DNA of 64,000 nucleotides, from NCBI GenBank assembly GCA_010015745.1, contig ML978160.1, positions 434,001 to 498,000 on the forward strand, in the 5' to 3' direction. Position 1 is the stretch's first letter; each line of letters starts with the position of its first letter. The DNA comes from Setomelanomma holmii (taxonomy: Eukaryota; Ascomycota; Dothideomycetes; Pleosporales; Phaeosphaeriaceae). The position numbers and the translations under genes were made by a program. This document shows, piece by piece, positions 21,898 through 34,030 of the stretch. The notes beneath the pieces are model-generated. The model had not been told where the DNA came from and did no database searches. It worked only from the letters and a program-made list of their open reading frames with translations.

Positions 21898-23502
21898 TTA
21901 GCGGCCGGTCACATTTGGCCCAAAGTCAAAACCCTGGTGTTGTTGTGGTGGTGGGTATGATGGTGATGCCAATGGTGTGTATGCTCCCGGAATCGGGACG
22001 GAGGCGTATTGCTGCTCGCCAGGTGCTGCGGCAACGTGTGCATTGTGTCGTTCTTGGAAGCCTGGTGAGGCTGGCGGGAGAGGCGGTGATGCGGTACCAG
22101 TTCGTGTTGGGGTATCGAAGCCGTTCTGCTCCGTCTTGGGTGTTGCACCTGTAATCTTGATGGGTGGTGCTCCGAGAGTGAAGGGCTGTGGTTGGACAAT
22201 CTCACGGACGGATGCGTACTGGACCTTGTCGCTCTCGCCATTCTCGGCAGCCGAGTGCGGGTCTACGTACATTGGGTGGCCTGGCGGTGGGCGCCATCCG
22301 CCTGATCGTGGGGAGAGCGGGCCAAAACCAGGAGTGTTGGGTGCAGACTGCGAGCGGAGCTGGGCGAGGTAGAGATCGGAGCGAGCACGGTCGCGGACGG
22401 CCATGGACTTCCTGAGCTTGCGCTTGGACCAGAAGCGGTAGAAGACAATGCCGTAAATAATAACGCAAAGGACTTCGATAACGACCTCGATTATGCAGCA
22501 GACAAGTGCCCAATTCTGGACGATCGTTAGTGCTGATTGTGCAAAGTCGTGGAGGAGTCAGCTTACCTGAAGTCGGCAGACAAGCGCATACGACACATCG
22601 TCCTCAAACAGATGTCGACGCTTGTTATCGACGCAAGACCAGCCCCACATGTCCTTGTTGTTATTCTGCGCTTTACTCTGGTTGAAAGCTGCGGCACCGA
22701 TGGCCCACATGATGATGCTGAAAATAAAGAAGCCAACAGCGAAGACGGTGTAGTAGGCGGCGACCTTTTCGGCTCGATTATGACCTCCTCTGAAGTAGGC
22801 GATCATAACGACGATAGACATGAGTAGTGAGACGCAGGCGATGGACAAAAGCAGAACTTGAGGCCAGACCTTGGTGTTCTCGGCCCATGCTGGAAGGTTG
22901 TTGCGTTTTGGGAGTGATTTTGTGGCGTTGAAAACGGCGAAGGCAGTCGCAACCATAGAGAGAACGATCAAAGAACAGGCGAAGTTGATACCTCGAAGGA
23001 AGATCTTGGCTATCCGAACACGGACCTTGATTTTCTACATCATGTGTTAGAGCTGGCTTTCGATTATTATTGCATATGGGAAACGTACCAGATCCTGTGC
23101 TTGTTCCTTCTCTGTCGACGCTTCTGTCTTCTCGAGTACTTGCTCTTCCTTGAAGGTCGGGCTCAAGATACTCATAGCTCCTGGCGTCCGAGGAGGAGCA
23201 CCAGGCGACTTCAAAGCACTCTTGAGAGCGCCACCAGGGGTCCTTGGTGTCGGTGGGGGAAGGTACTTCTTGTCGGTTTCCTCCATCTCGACTGCGGACA
23301 CGTAGGACAGGCCTACGTCGGAAACTTGAGGCTGGGGTTTGTAGTGGTTGGTAGGGTAGTCGAACCGTTGACCGTCGACTGGTGAGTAAACTGAGGTTGC
23401 TTCCGCAAAGCGTGCTGTGCGAGGAGTCTTGTTGGTGTCTGAGTCGTCGGTGTTCCGTCTTTCAATCGTAACTGTGAGATTCTTCTTATTGTTGGTGGCC
23501 AT
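21898..23502 (-). CDS. four-TM MARVEL-like membrane protein (499 aa, 3 exons)
   Basis: CDS is complement(join(21898..22515, 22567..23034, 23089..23502)) with 51- and 54-nt introns (donors GTAAGC, GTACGT), all in phase 0. Residues 1-138 are disordered and Thr/Pro-rich, with TPRTPGG-type repeats. Exons 2 and 3 hold four hydrophobic helices, around NFACSLIVLSMVATAF, VLLLSIACVSLLMSIVVMIAY, YTVFAVGFFIFSIIMWAIGAA and ALVCCIIEVVIEVLCVIIYG. The last is followed by a basic SKRKLRKSM stop-transfer stretch and a long Pro-rich cytosolic tail. The topology resembles fungal MARVEL-domain proteins; a plasma-membrane or eisosome-type scaffold role is only a guess. Confidence 0.8.
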
Positions 23503-26032
23503 TCTACAACTTTCAAAGAGTCACGCAAGGGTACGAAGCTCTCATGAAGCGGGATAGTGGAGACGAGACGAGGTTGAAGGTATGGAGGGACAGCGAGTAT
23601 GATCCAGGCCAGCTTAGACCAGACGTCGAAGGTGCGGATGAGAGAGACTGAAGGCAAAAGACACACGAAGTATTACAATAAGAGACCTGCTGGAGAGAAG
23701 AAGGGAGCAGGGCCGATGGGGGAAGCGCCTGCCTTTTGTCTCGGGGCGCTTCGAGGGCGGCGACAACGTGGATTGGACAGAGCAGAGCACGGTCGAGGAT
23801 GGGGAGAGATCGGATGGAAAGCGGGCGGGTACTTACAACGTCTAAATGTATGGCGCCAAAGGCAGCCTGCTTGCACCACTACAGGTCCCCGTCTGATAGG
23901 CTGCGTGGGAGACGAGTAGGTCGAATGGCGCGTCGGTGGAGGAGGGGGAGCGAGTGGCCCAGAAATAGACGCCCGGATGAAGTCGATATCGATTTACAAA
24001 CGATGCGCGTCCAGACCAGAACACTGCAGCGCGAAGAGCTTGGTTATGTGCAATCTGAAAAGGTGTGCTTATCCTGGCCGTCAGCGTGCTTGTAGAGCGT
24101 CCCACGCCTCCGTAACATGGGCAGAAATGGCTGTCGTACGTAGGCTCACTTGCGCTTCTGGGTGCTGAGGGACTTCCAGAGGATAGGAAAGGTCCATGTC
24201 TGCTTCCGCGTGCCCCTCGGCGGCGAAGCTTGCCCAGACTGCGGGCGCTGGTGCCGCCAGGATAGAGGATCGTCGACATCCAATTGCTGGGAGCTGTTTG
24301 ACGCCTGCAAAACGCAACATGGCGGTTACGGGAGGTGAGTGGTTGGGCGCTGCAGGGACAGTGCATGACACCAAGGTAGCACTAGTCGATTTAAGCTACG
24401 GGAAGCGCCCACAGTTGCACGACCCCACCAATCGCAGTAGGAAGGCACGCTGCGATGCTGAGGAAGGCGCCGCCCGGCCCACAATTGCTCGCCAGTCCAT
24501 CACCACGTCGAGTCCAAGACAGCCAGCGTGGAATGCGTCTTCGAGTCCGCTGTCTCAGAGCCGCAACGTCGCCCTCCCTCGCAGAAAATCAAAGAGCGTC
24601 CGGGTGCCCGCTGTGTCTCCACCTCATCAGCGGCGCAGCAGTCATTAATTTACAAAGTCTTGTGCGTGGTCAGCGCCGTCAATGCCGGTATGTGACGGCT
24701 GGCATGTGCAGCGCATGTAAGATGGCAAGCTGCGAATCAGCACCCAGCATGCGCGAGCCTGCAAAGCCAGGGCACAGGCCCCTGAATTTTGCCACACTTC
24801 TGGCTCGCTTGGTACCACCCATCCTCTGATGAGAACAATTAACCTGGAATACCTCGGGCGCACTAGCCACTCTGAGCCTGATCCGTTTCGTTTCTATGCA
24901 CGGTTATTTTTGGTGCCATTCTCACATCGTGGGGTTGTACAGGCACATGGATCGCCATTTTCGATTCTGCAACGGCGGCATGGGTGTCGTGCGCTGGCAC
25001 ATGCTTCGCACCTTCTACGGACGTCCACGTTGAATCTGAACGCTACGATCGGTACGAGAGCGTTGGCACAAAGCAATGACTTCGAAAGGATTGTGCCTTC
25101 CCCCAGACGCCATATGCACACTCAACAGCATACGAGATGGGCCGAGCCTTCCGCAGAGGCCACCGATGAGGTCGAAGTAAGCTATGAGAGTACGTAGAAT
25201 CAGCCCAGAGTTCGCCTCACAGTAAGATGGTAAGACTACGTCGTCTTTGGAGTATCTGCGGGTGGCTGGCAACTGCTGTATTGAGTTGGCTAAACCGGCT
25301 CCAAGCTATGCATATCGCATGACTTGCAATGCATTAGCATTTCAAATTCGTTCTTCAGTCTTGCCCCAAATGCTCATGGAAGCTTGATGGAATTAGCTCG
25401 TACAACACTCCAACATGATCCCCAAATATATTCTAGCCTGCTGTACCATTCTCACATCCCGTCCATTCTTTACTTGCACCTGGGCCAGGCGTTCACTACT
25501 GCCTACGCGAGGCGGATCAGCCGGAGGTCTAGCCGAGCGACGAAACATCGAAACATTTTAACCCTCAATTAGCCTCGCTTCCTTCCCATCGGGGACTTTT
25601 GCTCGTCCTCCCATGTCGCTTTTATATTGCTCCGCAGGACATGTCACTTTGTCTTGTACAAATTTGCGTCATTAGGGCTGATGGAGACGACTTCGGCGGA
25701 TTTTGAAAGTCTGCCTAGTCCTATTGATAGAAGGTCCAAGGGTCTGTATATTGACTGCAGGGGAGGTCTATGTGGACTTTGATCGTCACAAGTTGATGCA
25801 GAAGGAATGATGGAGACAATTTCGCTATTGACTAGTATGCAGGTACTGAACAAGAATAGAAGAAGGGCGAAAGAAAAGGCGGGAATAGCAACGACCGCCT
25901 GTCACGATGCAGGAACAACTTGACAAATGAGAAAATCCAATAGGTAAGTGAAGACGCGGTCGAGCAATGCTCGCTCGTTGACCCATTGACCCCTACCCGT
26001 CTACATGCGATATCGAAGCCTACCTTGTGCAC
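23503..26032. other. 2.5-kb gene-poor stretch, locally GC-rich
   Basis: Contains overlapping frames of up to about 170 codons on both strands between 23.6 and 24.7 kb. Opposing frames are equally open, which is what high GC produces, and none shows a family motif, hydrophobic pattern or splice-supported extension. It should include the promoter of the MARVEL-like gene. A lineage-specific gene cannot be excluded. Confidence 0.35.
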
Positions 26033-27511
26033 CTATACTGGTCGATCCATATACTCCTCCAGTATGCCATTGTAAGGCTGATAGGACACTCTATATGGCG
26101 CAGCCTCTGTACCACCACGAGTAGCCGAGAATAGTGTCTTAGGAAACATATGCTCGTCTTCCCTTTCTACATGGTGCCGTGCTTGTCTCGACGGCCCAAC
26201 CTCTCCCACGTGGCCAGGATCTTGAATTCCTCGACACGCGAAACTGGCATTAGAGCCCTTCCGATCTCGCCCCATCTGCTTCATGGCGTCAACAGCAGAG
26301 GTAGCGGAATTGACCAATCTGTCTTGCCAGTGCCTAGGATCTGAGGGACCGACTACGTGCTCATGGTTGGCCTTTTTCTTACCTCTTTGCCGCTCGGTCA
26401 AACGCTCGTGTGGCGACCTTCTCACTTGGCTCATATCTATCGGCATCGGGCGAGAGATCTTGCTTTTGAGAATATCCGCATTTGGTCGTTGATGCGGCCT
26501 CCCTGGCGCGTGTTCGTCTGGTATCAAGTCTTTCAGGTCTTTGAATGTTTTCCACAACGTACCTGCCTTGCTTTCTTTGCTTCTGCGTGGACTTCGCTCA
26601 CCTGCTTGCCCATTGTCGTGTGGTTGTCTCAGATGTTGGACTCCAGACGAAGCGCTACTTACGTTCTTATTGACTGCAACTGGCTTCTTTGGAAAAGGTT
26701 CTGCTTTGCCCCGGCGAGACTGTTTGGTAGGAGCAGGCCGTAGTTGTGGCACAGGAGGTAGAGGCTTTGACATATTGACAGGCCGCTGTATCTCAGGATC
26801 GATTCGAACATTGATCTCAGCAGAGGTCTGCGAGATAACCGAGCTTTTCCTCGGCTGCAGGTTGTCAAAGCTGATCGAATCTTGCGGAGGTACCTGAGGC
26901 GCTGTATCATAGAAAGTCTCGTATGGAAATCGCATGGGCGGTCGAGAGGGTGCTTGGTGATGAGAAGATGGGTCCTGTTCAACTTCAGTGTGACTTGACT
27001 TCAGTTTCTTACCCTTGCAATAGGTGAGCCACAATTTTTGTCCTTCGCCTTTCGGGCCTGCAGCGTATATCCCTCTAGCGTTATTGTAGCCTTCTATAAT
27101 GTTCCGTGGAGTGTGCGTTTCTTTCCTAACCTGAATCTTCGCTGTTGGGTCTCTGGTAGAAGTGAGAAAGTGTGGAAAGATGGTGGTATTCGAAGCACCA
27201 TCATCGGTGGCGGGAGGGTCCACAACCTCTAGTGACCTTAAGTCTTCATAATGATCTATAGTAGCCCTCAGTACAGGCGACTGTGACTGAAGCGGCGAGA
27301 CCTTCTTTCTCGGTGTCTCTTCATAAGTCGGAACAACAGGGCTGAGGTGAAGAGATTGCTGCGGTCGCGGTGGGAGAGGCTCATCAGGCCTCGGCCGCCT
27401 TAATGAACCATTGCTGCTATTGGTGGGGATCCATTGATTTCCGCGTGTGTTTCGTCTAAAGCGTTCCTTCGTGAAGGCGTTGGTGACCTCGACTGTTCGC
27501 TTATCAGCCAT
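26033..27511 (-). CDS. disordered basic hypothetical protein (492 aa)
   Basis: A single open frame starting MADKRTVEVTNAFTKERF, rich in Pro, Arg, Lys and Ser, with polyproline-type segments (PLPPRPQQ, KPLPPVPQLRPAP) that could bind SH3 domains. A middle block, GTLWKTFKDLKDLIPDEHAPGR, and a segment WQDRLVNSATSAVDAMKQMG look helical. There is no TM segment or catalytic motif. I do not recognise it. The start codon is the only ATG near the frame's 5' end, and I see no need for introns. Confidence 0.7.
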   Translation of the reverse strand: MADKRTVEVTNAFTKERFRRNTRGNQWIPTNSSNGSLRRPRPDEPLPPRPQQSLHLSPVVPTYEETPRKKVSPLQSQSPVLRATIDHYEDLRSLEVVDPPATDDGASNTTIFPHFLTSTRDPTAKIQVRKETHTPRNIIEGYNNARGIYAAGPKGEGQKLWLTYCKGKKLKSSHTEVEQDPSSHHQAPSRPPMRFPYETFYDTAPQVPPQDSISFDNLQPRKSSVISQTSAEINVRIDPEIQRPVNMSKPLPPVPQLRPAPTKQSRRGKAEPFPKKPVAVNKNVSSASSGVQHLRQPHDNGQAGERSPRRSKESKAGTLWKTFKDLKDLIPDEHAPGRPHQRPNADILKSKISRPMPIDMSQVRRSPHERLTERQRGKKKANHEHVVGPSDPRHWQDRLVNSATSAVDAMKQMGRDRKGSNASFACRGIQDPGHVGEVGPSRQARHHVEREDEHMFPKTLFSATRGGTEAAPYRVSYQPYNGILEEYMDRPV

Positions 27512-28040
27512 GTCTCAGGCTTGTTAAAGTGTTTGTTGTGTGATTGTGGTCCAGTGGTCGAGTCGATTTGAGCTGATATGCACTTGCAAAACTGCGATCG
27601 TGTATCCGTGGAACGGACTTGGTGATAGTATCAAAGTGAAAGTAAACGTGAGATTAGGATTAAGGTGGGAACAAGTGTTACCTAAATTTTGAAAAGGACT
27701 GGCAGCTGACAATATATCATCAGCTTTGGAGAGCATTGTGCAATCAAAGACAAAGCATATAATGGAATGGCATCGTTCAGGTTAGCTGACAGCGTGGAGA
27801 CTAGGATTGTAAGTATGGGAACAAAGAAGAGAAATGAATGGGCCCAGGTGGTGGCTAATTATGCCGATGGTCTGCAACGCATCGCAAACACTGTGCAAGT
27901 TGGTAAGGAAACTTGGTATGTGAGTCATTAATTATGACTTTGATAGGTATCTTCGTCTCGATGATCGTTATGCATCACATTTAATTGTATTCATGTTCTT
28001 TGACTCAGCTCGAAGTGGTCGACGTAGCGTCTGCACTTTC
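27512..28040. other. promoter of the disordered-protein gene and enolase 3' flank
   Basis: A 0.53-kb AT-richer gap between two minus-strand genes. No supported reading frame or RNA gene. Confidence 0.4.
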
Positions 28041-29611
28041 TCACAAGTTAACGGCGGTTCGGAAGTTCTTGCCAGCGTAGATCGCGTTATCGCCTGTAAG
28101 TAATTAGTGGAAGCCGCAAATTCAGGAAGGACGCAGACTTACCAAGCTCCTCCTCGATGCGGAGAATCTGGTTGAGTTTGGCGAGGCGCTCAGATCGAGC
28201 TGGCGCACCAGTCTTGATCTGTCCAGCACGAAGACCAACAACGATATCGGCGATTGTGACATCTTCGGTCTCACCAGAGCGGTGAGAAACCATGACACCC
28301 CATCCGGCACCGAAGGCATCCTTGGCAGCCTGGATGGCCTCTGTGATGGTACCAATCTGGTTGACCTTGAGCAGCAGGGCGTTGCACGACTTCAGCTCGA
28401 TAGCCTTCTTGATGAACTCGGGGTTAGTGACGGTCAGATCATCACTGCGGTTTGTTAGTGAACGGCCAAGAATGGTAGGCACATGCGGAACCTACCCAAC
28501 AATCTGGAAGTCGGAGGTCTTGAAGAAGTAGGACCATGCCTCCCAGTCATCCTCAGCGAACGGATCTTCGATGCTGACAATGGGGTACTTCTGAGCCAGG
28601 GACTTGTACAGCTCAGCAAGCTGCTCGTAGGAGAGCCACTTGCTCTTGTCACTGTCGGGGTTCTTGAAGTCAAGGTCGTACTTCTTCTCCTCGGTCTTGT
28701 AGAACTCGCTGGAGGCAACATCCATGGCAATCTTGATCTGCCCTGTGTAGCCAGCCTCCTCGATGGCATCGGTGATGAGGTCAAGGGCCTCCTCGGGGGT
28801 CTGAATATCGGGAGCGACACCGCCCTCGTCACCAACGTTTCCGGCCGACTGTCCGTAGCGCTTCTTCGCGAGGCTCTTAAGCTTCTGGTAGACCTCGGAA
28901 CCCTGGCGCATGGCCTCGGAGAAAGTCGGGGCTTCTCTGCGCAAAGTTAGGAAAATTTCGGAGGAACGGGAGCTCTCGATTGCACTCACGAAGGAACGAT
29001 CATGAACTCCTGGAAAGCCAAGCGTCCGCCAGCGTGCGATCCGCCGTTGAGGACATTTTGGACTATCGAGTCAGCAAACTGCATGTATGTGCAGTGACAT
29101 GCCAGACCCACAGGGAACAGGAAGAACATATGGCTTCTTGGTGCCAGCCAAGTCGGAGATGTGGGCGTAGAGCGGAACACCCTTCTCAGCGGCTGCGGCC
29201 TTCGCGATGGCCATTGATACACCGAGGATAGCATTTGCGCCCAGGTTTGTCTTGTTTTTGGTGCCATCAAGCTTGTTCAGGAAGGCATCAACCGCGGACT
29301 GGTCCTTAACGTCGATCTTCTCCTTGATGACAGCTGGAGCAATGGTATCGTTGACGTTGGCAACAGCCTTGGTGACACCCTTACCACCCCACTTCGACTT
29401 GTCGCCGTCGCGGAGCTCGCAGGCTTCGTGGGAGCCGGTGGATGCGCCGGAGGGGACGATGGCACGGTGAAGTCCGGTCTCAGTGACAATGTCGACCTCG
29501 ACGGTCGGGTTGCCCTGGGGAAGATCAGTACCAATGCTGCTGTGAGGAATCGCAGTAGGAACATACACGAGAATCGTAGACGGAACGGGCGTGGATCTTG
29601 GTGATAGTCAT
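28041..29611 (-). CDS. ENO1: enolase (438 aa, 6 exons)
   Basis: Converts 2-phosphoglycerate to phosphoenolpyruvate in cytosolic glycolysis. CDS is complement(join(28041..28093, 28143..28444, 28496..28936, 28990..29062, 29112..29514, 29567..29611)); the five introns are 49-53 nt. One donor is the less usual GTGGGT (at 29111). Junctions restore [68 protein letters not shown] and [16 protein letters not shown]. Catalytic regions are visible: SGASTGSHE, Mg2+-binding acids in MDVAS and PIVSIEDPF, the catalytic Lys in [10 protein letters not shown], and SHRSGETED. The length equals the canonical fungal enolase. Confidence 0.98.
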
Positions 29612-30623
29612 GGCGTCGTTGTAGCTTGAGTCAAGGCAGTGTTAGCCGTGTGCAGGTGGATGAGAGAAGTCAATTGCTGAGTGGGGGAGTCGCGAGATGA
29701 TAAACGAGCATATATAGGCACGGTCCAGCCCTATGATGCAAGTGAGGTGACAATAAGAGCGAGGCCGCAAAAAGCAGACAAGCTCACAAGCTCAACCATT
29801 GCGCCTAGCCTACGAGTGTTCGAGCATGGTGGGACCTCAAACAGGCGTCGGAGGCGCGGGATGACGGCGTCGGCCGCGGACAGGAGGGCTTGAAAGATTC
29901 TGACTTACCAGGTGGATGATGAGTGTGTCGGTATGTTTTTTGTTCAATGTTTTTGTTTGGGTGGGGTTATCGAAGCTTTAAACAGTTGAGGAGGGGCAGC
30001 GCCGTTCTTCCTCAGCAGATCTCTGGCCCCGCCATGCCGCGAGGTCATTGGCCGTTGCGGCCTTTTCGTAACGCGTGCATTTAAAGATGTCGCAAAAGCA
30101 TGCAAGTGGGTATCGGGGCGAGTATCGGGTTTGAGTAGCATTGAGGTAACAGCCACGGATGCAATGGAAATGCGTCCATCGCCAAAACGGAGCGGTTCAT
30201 GCGTCAATCAGTTAATTTGTATTGGGACGTGGCACTCGATTGACGCTTGGAAAGTCTTCTCTGAATCATGACAAAGTTTCCTTCCCAATTGAGCAAGAAA
30301 TGCTCGTATGCGGTGAAAAGGCTATGTGTTCAAGTCGCTGAATGACTGTCTGGTGCAAAGCTGAGGCTGTGATAATGGTGATGTAGACAACTTGAACAAA
30401 CACGCCAAGACCTGGCGGAGCTCGGGCCGCGTAGTTACGGAGCTGCCTTCGCGACTTGTACACCGAACATCCACGACGTAGAACACCAGCATTCAATCTT
30501 CACCTTTCGAGATACTCGGCCAGATCTTCGAGCTCAGCTCGGCGCTTCTTTGATTCTTGCCCTCCACAGCCTAAGCCATACATCTCCACCTTCTAACAGC
30601 TACACTATATCAAGCTTGTCACC
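29612..30623. promoter_or_regulatory. shared enolase/PRE1 divergent promoter region
   Basis: 1.0 kb between the two start codons. It contains no convincing reading frame. A pyrimidine-rich stretch before the PRE1 start (near 30540-30600) resembles a fungal core-promoter or 5' UTR CT element. Confidence 0.45.
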
Positions 30624-31428
30624 ATGTAAGCTAGGCGATATGTACGTAGTGGCCTTCACTTACATATGTATAGGGAGGTCCTACTAGGAATCACGGGCAA
30701 GGACTTCACGCTCATCGCCGCCTCGAAAGCTGCCATGCGAGGCGCCACCATCCTGAAAGCCTCCGACGACAAGACACGGGCACTGAACACACATACACTT
30801 ATGACCTTCTCCGGCGAAGCTGGTGATACGGGTAGGACGAACGATTGAAATCGTGGTCATGAGCACTTGCTGATGACACTATAGTACAATTCGCAGAGTT
30901 CATACAAGCCAATGTCCAGCTCTACTCCATGCGAAACGGCATGGAGCTGTCGCCCGCCGCCACCGCCAACTTCGTTCGAGGAGAGCTAGCAAGTGCGCTG
31001 CGATCACGGAGACCGTATACAGTGAACCTACTGCTAGGAGGCTATGACAAGATTGCGGACAAGCCCACACTGTATTGGATCGACTACTTGGCGAGTTTGG
31101 CGCCCGTACCCTACGCCGCACATGGCTACGCCCAGTACGTGTTCATGACCCGGGGTTTCTGGCAGTTGCGACTACCACGATAGCGGTCGAGGACTGGCTC
31201 TTGGAACAGTGCTAATCAGCTTCCAGGTACTACTGCCTTTCGCTACTGGACAAGCACCACCATCCCGATATCGACTACGAGAAGGGCCTCAAGATCATGC
31301 GAATGTGCACGGAAGAGCTCAAGCGACGTCTTCCGATCGATTTCAAGGGTGTCTTCGTCAAGGTCATCACAAAGGACGGCATAAAGGATGTGGAGTACGA
31401 GGACGATGTGAAGGTAGCTGTACCGTGA
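30624..31428 (+). CDS. PRE1: 20S proteasome subunit beta-4 (PRE1/PSMB2), 203 aa, 4 exons
   Basis: Non-catalytic beta ring subunit of the 20S core. CDS is join(30624..30625, 30674..30831, 30885..31134, 31227..31428). The start codon itself is split: AT, then a 48-nt intron (GTAAGC...TATAG), then G followed by GAG GTC CTA, giving MEVLLGITGKDFTLIAASKA, as expected for beta-4. Without splicing the ATG runs straight into TAA. Later junctions restore GEAGDTVQFAEFIQANV and YAQYYCLSLLDKHHHPDI; introns are 48, 53 and 92 nt. There is no N-terminal catalytic Thr, consistent with an inactive beta subunit. Confidence 0.95.
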
Positions 31429-32293
31429 AGAGCCGTAGACTTGAAGTTGTGGTAGAGCCTAATCATCTCTGGAGAAAGACGTTGTCTCCAGCGATGCCAA
31501 GCATTACCCAAGCATCGATATAGCTGGGTGCAGCACTCACGAAGATTACGTTGGTTGATGAAAAGCATCATGAAGGGAATGAAATGAACATATCCCAAGC
31601 AGCTACTGTTGCTGCCAACTGATTGAGGTATTACTTTTGAGCATGTTTGCGTGATCCTGTGGTGCTAGGATACTGCACTCTCTATTCATGTGCATATACC
31701 TTCTTTTAAACCTTACTTTTCATGTGATGGAAGCTAGGATGTCTCACTGCCTTGTATACTCCTCGGTAACCTGACCAGCAACGCGAGGACCGTCAGCTAT
31801 ATCCCACGAAGAATGAGCATGAAATGACTCGTCCCTAACAGCCATCAACGTCTTGGACCTGAGATGAATGGTCTGAGTATAAGTAGGTTCATGTTCACAA
31901 TATTACCTGCGAGTGTGTAATGCGGGACTGCTCTCGGCATCGGCTTCCGAAGGCAGCTGCTCGCTGGCGCTACTTTGACTTCTCGGTCCGCACTGCTGGG
32001 TGCGGAATGTTTTTAGATATGTCATGCCGTGCAACTCACATCGACTTGCCATTGTTCATTCAGCCAAGCTTAGACTTCATGCACTCAGGAATTTCACAGT
32101 GGTTGGGTGTTTTGTGTTGAGATAGATTGTCCCTACAGCTTGCAGGTGTCGCAAGGTCATCTTCTTCAATGCCCAGATGAAAGCTCTCCACATAGGTACG
32201 GGTACACAACAGTAGCCAGTGAACATGCCCTTGATATCGTTGTACATTCATGGCCGTAGGAGATGTCAAGGGCTGGTCTACCTTGAGTAAGTC

Positions 32294-32330
32294 GTCTTGC
32301 GTCTTTCGTATTTTGTCTTGCGTCTTTCGT
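32294..32330. repeat. two-copy short direct repeat
   Basis: GTCTTGCGTCTTTCGT occurs exactly at 32294-32309 and again at 32315-32330, followed by further CGTC-rich partial units. A minor local slippage product. Confidence 0.8.
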
Positions 32331-32562
32331 CGCTCGTCTCTTCTGCTCCTCTACTCATTACTCGACAGTTCTTTCACGATGTTAATTACAGCTCAGGCGA
32401 ACTAATTGGTCTGCTATGAAAGTGGACAAGGCATATCTTCAATCTTCAAAACAGGATGCTAGATCTGCGAGGTCTCAAATATCCCCCCCACCCCCAATTC
32501 ACCCCATCGACCAAGGGTAGTCCCGGAGACTGATAAGAGCAGTATAACTACAATACCTGTCG

Positions 32563-32958
32563 TCAACAACCCCTCATGCTGGGAACTTGAGTTGAAGCTA
32601 TTAGTTCCAAACATCCTGTCAACTCAGAGCTCTGTCTGAACGATACCAAGATAGATTGGCAGACTTGATCTAGTGCCGGAATGAGTGTGGCGTATCTACA
32701 GTCGTCACGAGTGAATGCGGGATCTGTAAGGTCGAGGACGACTCGACGACAATTGATGCACCGAGCTCCAGCCTTGAATCCAGGTCCTGTCCAGTCATAG
32801 ACAACTAGCCAGGTCGAATTGAGACCTTTCGCAATCGGTTTGTCTAATTCGCATTGATGGTGCAAAATCTTGTCCGTCTTGTACAGCTTGTCGTTCGCGT
32901 ACCGATCGTATTTTTTCTCGCGATAGCCAGGATCAATCAAGGTGCCCGCGTATACCAT
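32563..32958 (-). CDS. possible small hypothetical protein (131 aa), doubtful
   Basis: The frame begins MVYAGTLIDPGYREKKYDRY and includes CELDKPIAKGLNSTWLVVYD and a CINCRR cysteine pair. Composition is protein-like for the first 95 residues and less so after, which could mean an unresolved intron or a decayed end. There is no signal peptide or known family. Confidence 0.35.
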   Translation of the reverse strand: MVYAGTLIDPGYREKKYDRYANDKLYKTDKILHHQCELDKPIAKGLNSTWLVVYDWTGPGFKAGARCINCRRVVLDLTDPAFTRDDCRYATLIPALDQVCQSILVSFRQSSELTGCLELIASTQVPSMRGC

Positions 32959-34030
32959 CAGGATTCATTCGGCAAGGATTGGGAGCCATGACTGGGGTGA
33001 AGTGCCATAATGAGCAAGGTAGCGGAGATTCACGACTTGTCCTGCTTGTCGTAGCGCCTACCTATGGCGCGTCGAGCAGACAGCGACGAAGTATTTATAC
33101 TAACATTAAAGTGCTACAAGTTGTCCGGTAGCTGATCCTATATACAGTCTCCACTCATCCTTCTCATCGGGGTACTCCTTCTTACGAACATTGTTCAAGG
33201 TTGTGTTAATACCTTCGCGCAACGTTAGGAGTTCAACTGTACCTTGAAAATTAGATGCCAGGGAGGCCTCCACTGTCTGCTATGTTTGTCACTCGCCAAA
33301 TTCACAAGCGCGAGTGCCTTCAGCTTTCTCTCTGCAGAGATGATAATGGGTGTCACTCTCAGTTTCTCTAGGTACGATGTTGTTGCAGCATCACAGGGTG
33401 GTGCAATGATTCATGCGCTCTTAGCTCTAGTGTGTCCAGAGTGTCCGAAATATTTCTATGCCATATAGAGGCCTGGCTGGCTTCAGAGTATTTTGTGAAG
33501 GGCAAAGTCCAGAGACGAAAGTATATGAGTTCAAACAGGACTGTTGAAGCCAGGGGTTTTCGGTGTCCACGGGTGGTAAGCGCCGCACGTGCAGAGCTTG
33601 GATCACGCGATGACTAAGCAGCCCTAGCAGTATATATTCAAAATTTTCTCCGCACCTCCAATTTCTCATCCATCAAAAAGTTTTACCCCAATGCTGCCAC
33701 GACCGCTATGCAGATTTCTCTGTCGCTTTCGGTTGCCAGCTCCTACGGGAGCGTGCGTTGGTAGAATAAAATATCTTGTAGGAAGCTGGCGCCTCGTTGG
33801 GTCTCTTCATTGAGGCGATGGGGCGGCGGTGTCGATTTATTGGGAGAACATACACACTTTATCAGAATGAACTTTGGAGCGCGTAATGAACAAGCAGCAC
33901 GTGGTGCGTTGTTCATCTCATCTGATTGATTGCGAAGCTAATTGTGGCATTCGCCGTTGCAAAGAAGTACTTATGAGGAAACTGCCTTATCAGAACTTTT
34001 GCCGAGCGAAAGATATGCCTCGGTATGCAC

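Larger units (their letters stand above)
31429..34030. other. 2.6-kb gene-poor stretch upstream of the mycosporine cluster
   Basis: Convergent flank between PRE1 and the cyclase gene. It holds one doubtful 131-codon minus-strand frame and a short tandem repeat (both listed), a C-homopolymer-like run near 32482-32493, and otherwise only short frames. No transposon relic was recognised. Confidence 0.4.

Noticed and set aside
23842..24648. Overlapping frames of 150-174 codons on both strands
   Set aside because: Opposite strands are equally open in a GC-rich stretch. No motifs, codon-quality contrast or splice support single out a gene.
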